Source: Peptostreptococcaceae bacterium (lineage in GTDB: Bacteria; Bacillota_A; Clostridia; Peptostreptococcales; Acidaminobacteraceae). From it: a stretch of DNA of 6,918 bases. Position numbers and translations under genes: made by a program. The notes under the pieces are model-generated. The model had not been told where the DNA came from, made no database searches, and saw only the letters and a program-made list of their open reading frames with translations. The DNA is taken from the NCBI GenBank assembly GCA_013619035.1, contig JABXKX010000055.1, positions 1-6,918 on the forward strand. The letters are read 5' to 3'. How positions within the stretch are numbered: the stretch's first letter is position 1; the number at the start of each line of letters is the position of its first letter. Below, piece by piece: positions 5,760 to 6,918 of this stretch.

Positions 5760-5989
5760 CAAATTCATTGCACTCCTTACACAGTAATCCTTACCACAAG
5801 TTATGGTTTCATTATTTGAATATGGATAGCTGCTGACTGTAATGAATCACCAGAAGAGATCTTCGGTCCCGTCGTTGTTATAACCAGACCGTAGATTGGA
5901 GGAATTATGCGTCGAAAGAAGGGGGTACAGCGAGAACTACAACTTTAATTACAAACGCACTTACTTGTGAAACGGTTCCCCGTACTTGA
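5760..5989. other. Gene-free stretch with weak coding-like and T-box-like traces
   Basis: No intact gene was found. The + frame at 5841-5891 reads NESPEEIFGPVVVITRP before TAG, and EEIFGPV resembles the C-terminal signature of aldehyde dehydrogenases. At 5920-5932 the sequence AGGGGGTACAGCG resembles the T-box consensus AGGGTGGNACCGCG with one base missing and one changed. A 13-codon frame (ATG 5907, after GGAGG) is also present but looks accidental. None of these is strong enough to call. Confidence 0.35.
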
Positions 5990-6040
5990 CTCAACCCTAA
6001 ACAGAAATTCGACTTCCTCAATCATGAGAAAGTCGAATTC
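5990..6040 (+). repeat. Dispersed hairpin repeat, copy 3 (best preserved)
   Basis: The unit consists of CTCAACCCTAAA (5990-6001) followed by a long palindrome. AATTCGACTT (6006-6015) pairs with AAGTCGAATT (6030-6039); then there is a C-A mismatch, CTCA/TGAG, and a 4-base loop ATCA. Copies 1 and 2 lie in the same orientation at 1082 and 3991. Confidence 0.75.
6006..6039 (-). terminator. Probable terminator of the amino-acid ABC transporter operon
   Basis: The hairpin of repeat copy 3 lies 18 bases past the ABC ATPase stop codon on the minus strand. Read in that direction its arm runs into a T-rich, interrupted tract (AATTTCTGTTT). This suits a moderate terminator or a 3'-end-stabilising structure. 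Confidence 0.5.
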
Positions 6041-6057
6041 ATCTTTAATTTACTCAT

Positions 6058-6828
6058 CTACAAAATACTTTTCAAAAAACTAACTGCCTTTTCGTGCTTT
6101 GGATGATTAAAAACCTCTTCAGGCGTGCCTTCCTCCAGAATTTTGCCATCGGCCATAAAAACAACCCGATCGCCAACCTCTTTGGCAAAACCCATCTCAT
6201 GCGTTACACAAAGCATTGTCATACCTTGTTTAGCAAGAGTTTTCATGACGGACAAAACCTCACCCACCAATTCCGGATCCAATGCACTGGTCGGTTCATC
6301 AAAAAGCATAATTTCCGGTTCCATTGCAAGCGCTCTGGCAATGGCGACGCGTTGTTGCTGCCCTCCGGATAATTTACTGGGGTATTCATTCAATTTATCA
6401 GAAAGACCAACCCGCTCGATTATGTCGTGCGCCAGCTTTAAAGCTTCATTTTTTGGTTTTTTTCGAACTTCAACCTGAGCAATCATTACATTTTCAAGTA
6501 CCGTCAAATGCGGAAACAAGTTAAATCGTTGAAAAACCATCCCCATTTCAAGCAACAACTCTTTTTGCTTGTCATGGGCTATGCGATGTACCGTTCTATT
6601 ATGCTCACGGTGCAAAAAAAGTTCTCCATTAACAAAAATCTTTCCACTGTTTATTTTTTCAAGTTGATTAAGGGAACGAAGATAGGTGGACTTACCTGCT
6701 CCTGAAGGACCGATAATACAAATAACTTCGCCTCTTTTAACGTTTAAATTAATATCTTTCAGGACTTCAAGATGCCCAAAAGATTTAAATAAATGTTCTG
6801 TTCGCAATATATATTCCGGTTCACTCAT
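6058..6828 (-). CDS. Polar amino-acid ABC transporter ATP-binding protein
   Basis: The 256-residue product is a full-length ABC ATPase of the GlnQ/HisP/TcyC (PAAT) group, which powers uptake of polar amino acids from the cytoplasmic face of the membrane. All motifs are intact: Walker [10 protein letters not shown] (40-48), Q-loop Gln100 ([14 protein letters not shown]), signature [15 protein letters not shown] (153-167), Walker B IMLFDEP (173-179), D-loop SALD (181-184) and switch His210 (CVTHEMGFA). A charged stretch at about 72-93 ([16 protein letters not shown]) is longer than in plain GlnQ and recalls HisP- and cystine-type subunits, but does not fix the substrate. AGGAGG at 6834-6839 is 5 bases from the ATG and overlaps the stop codon of the upstream permease. 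This indicates an operon with coupled translation. The solute-binding protein gene is not in this window. Confidence 0.96.
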   Translation of the reverse strand: MSEPEYILRTEHLFKSFGHLEVLKDINLNVKRGEVICIIGPSGAGKSTYLRSLNQLEKINSGKIFVNGELFLHREHNRTVHRIAHDKQKELLLEMGMVFQRFNLFPHLTVLENVMIAQVEVRKKPKNEALKLAHDIIERVGLSDKLNEYPSKLSGGQQQRVAIARALAMEPEIMLFDEPTSALDPELVGEVLSVMKTLAKQGMTMLCVTHEMGFAKEVGDRVVFMADGKILEEGTPEEVFNHPKHEKAVSFLKSIL

Positions 6829-6837
6829 ATCTTCCTC

Positions 6838-6918
6838 CTATTCATAAACTGATAATTTCTTCTCTACCTTATCAAATAAAAATGTAAAAATCGCAGTTAT
6901 GATTAGATAGATAATAAG
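6838..6918 (-). CDS. Amino-acid ABC transporter permease, C-terminal 26 residues
   Basis: Reading the minus strand from the window edge, 26 codons encode a hydrophobic helix (LIIYLIITAIFTFLF) followed by the short charged tail DKVEKKLSVYE and TAG at 6838-6840. This is the typical last transmembrane segment and cytoplasmic tail of HisM/GlnP-type permeases. Only 9 bases separate its stop from the ATPase start, and the stop codon overlaps the ATPase ribosome binding site. The remainder of the gene lies beyond the window. Confidence 0.85.
   Translation of the reverse strand, partial: LIIYLIITAIFTFLFDKVEKKLSVYE

Noticed and set aside
5907..5948. 13-codon frame (ATG 5907) behind a good GGAGG
   Set aside because: It is very short, lies in an otherwise degenerate stretch, has no promoter or following gene, and overlaps the T-box-like motif. 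A leader peptide cannot be excluded but nothing supports it.
6094..6705. Several plus-strand open frames opposite the ABC ATPase
   Set aside because: All are antisense shadows of a fully conserved ATPase gene, with no binding sites or recognisable products.
1..6918. New defence system, mobile element or biosynthetic cluster
   Set aside because: Every intact gene belongs to an ordinary family in its own transcription unit. No transposase, integrase, toxin pair, CRISPR repeat, nuclease/helicase or modular enzyme was seen on either strand.

Overview
The window looks like chromosomal DNA from a low-GC, Gram-positive bacterium (Bacillota, most likely Bacillales). The DNA is AT-rich, most genes have strong AGGAGG-type ribosome binding sites, one gene has a TTG start, compact hairpin terminators are common, and the protein families fit (CotS-like kinase, HxlR regulator, DUF2202 lipoprotein, amino-acid ABC transporter). 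The genus cannot be fixed by eye. The window starts at an assembly edge: its first 17 bases match the Tn5/Nextera mosaic-end sequencing adapter, so the apparent start codon of the first reading frame is artificial.

Layout, left to right. (1) 18-777, +: 3' part of a CotS/aminoglycoside-phosphotransferase-fold kinase gene, followed by a strong terminator (849-906). (2) 907-1289: no gene seen, but it holds one copy of a dispersed hairpin repeat. (3) 1353-1946, +: a small lipoprotein with a ferritin-like DUF2202 domain and its own terminator. (4) 2089-2448, -: HxlR-family regulator with two N-terminal cysteines and a TTG start, divergent from (5) 2731-3894, +: iron-type alcohol dehydrogenase. The gap between them holds a 10-bp-arm inverted repeat next to a plausible promoter. 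(6) 4177-4577, +: RidA-family gene broken by a frameshift and lacking a recognisable start. (7) 4755-5627, -: isochorismatase-fold cysteine hydrolase that lacks the usual catalytic lysine, with its own promoter and locally GC-rich. It converges on the RidA pseudogene across a shared hairpin. (8) 5760-5989: no intact gene, only weak coding-like or T-box-like traces. (9) 6058-6918, -: polar amino-acid ABC transporter ATPase, preceded by the last 26 codons of its permease; the operon continues past the window edge.

The only clear functional pairings are regulator with dehydrogenase (a likely carbonyl- or electrophile-response pair) and ATPase with permease. The rest are single-gene units separated by terminators and decayed intergenic DNA. 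A palindromic repeat of about 30-50 bp occurs three times in the same orientation (1082, 3991, 5990), always in gene-free DNA. I see no transposase, phage genes, CRISPR array, toxin-antitoxin pair or defence cassette, and no convincing new system. The items most worth following up are the dispersed repeat, the adapter at the edge, the frameshifted RidA gene, the hydrolase without its lysine, and the HxlR/dehydrogenase operator.
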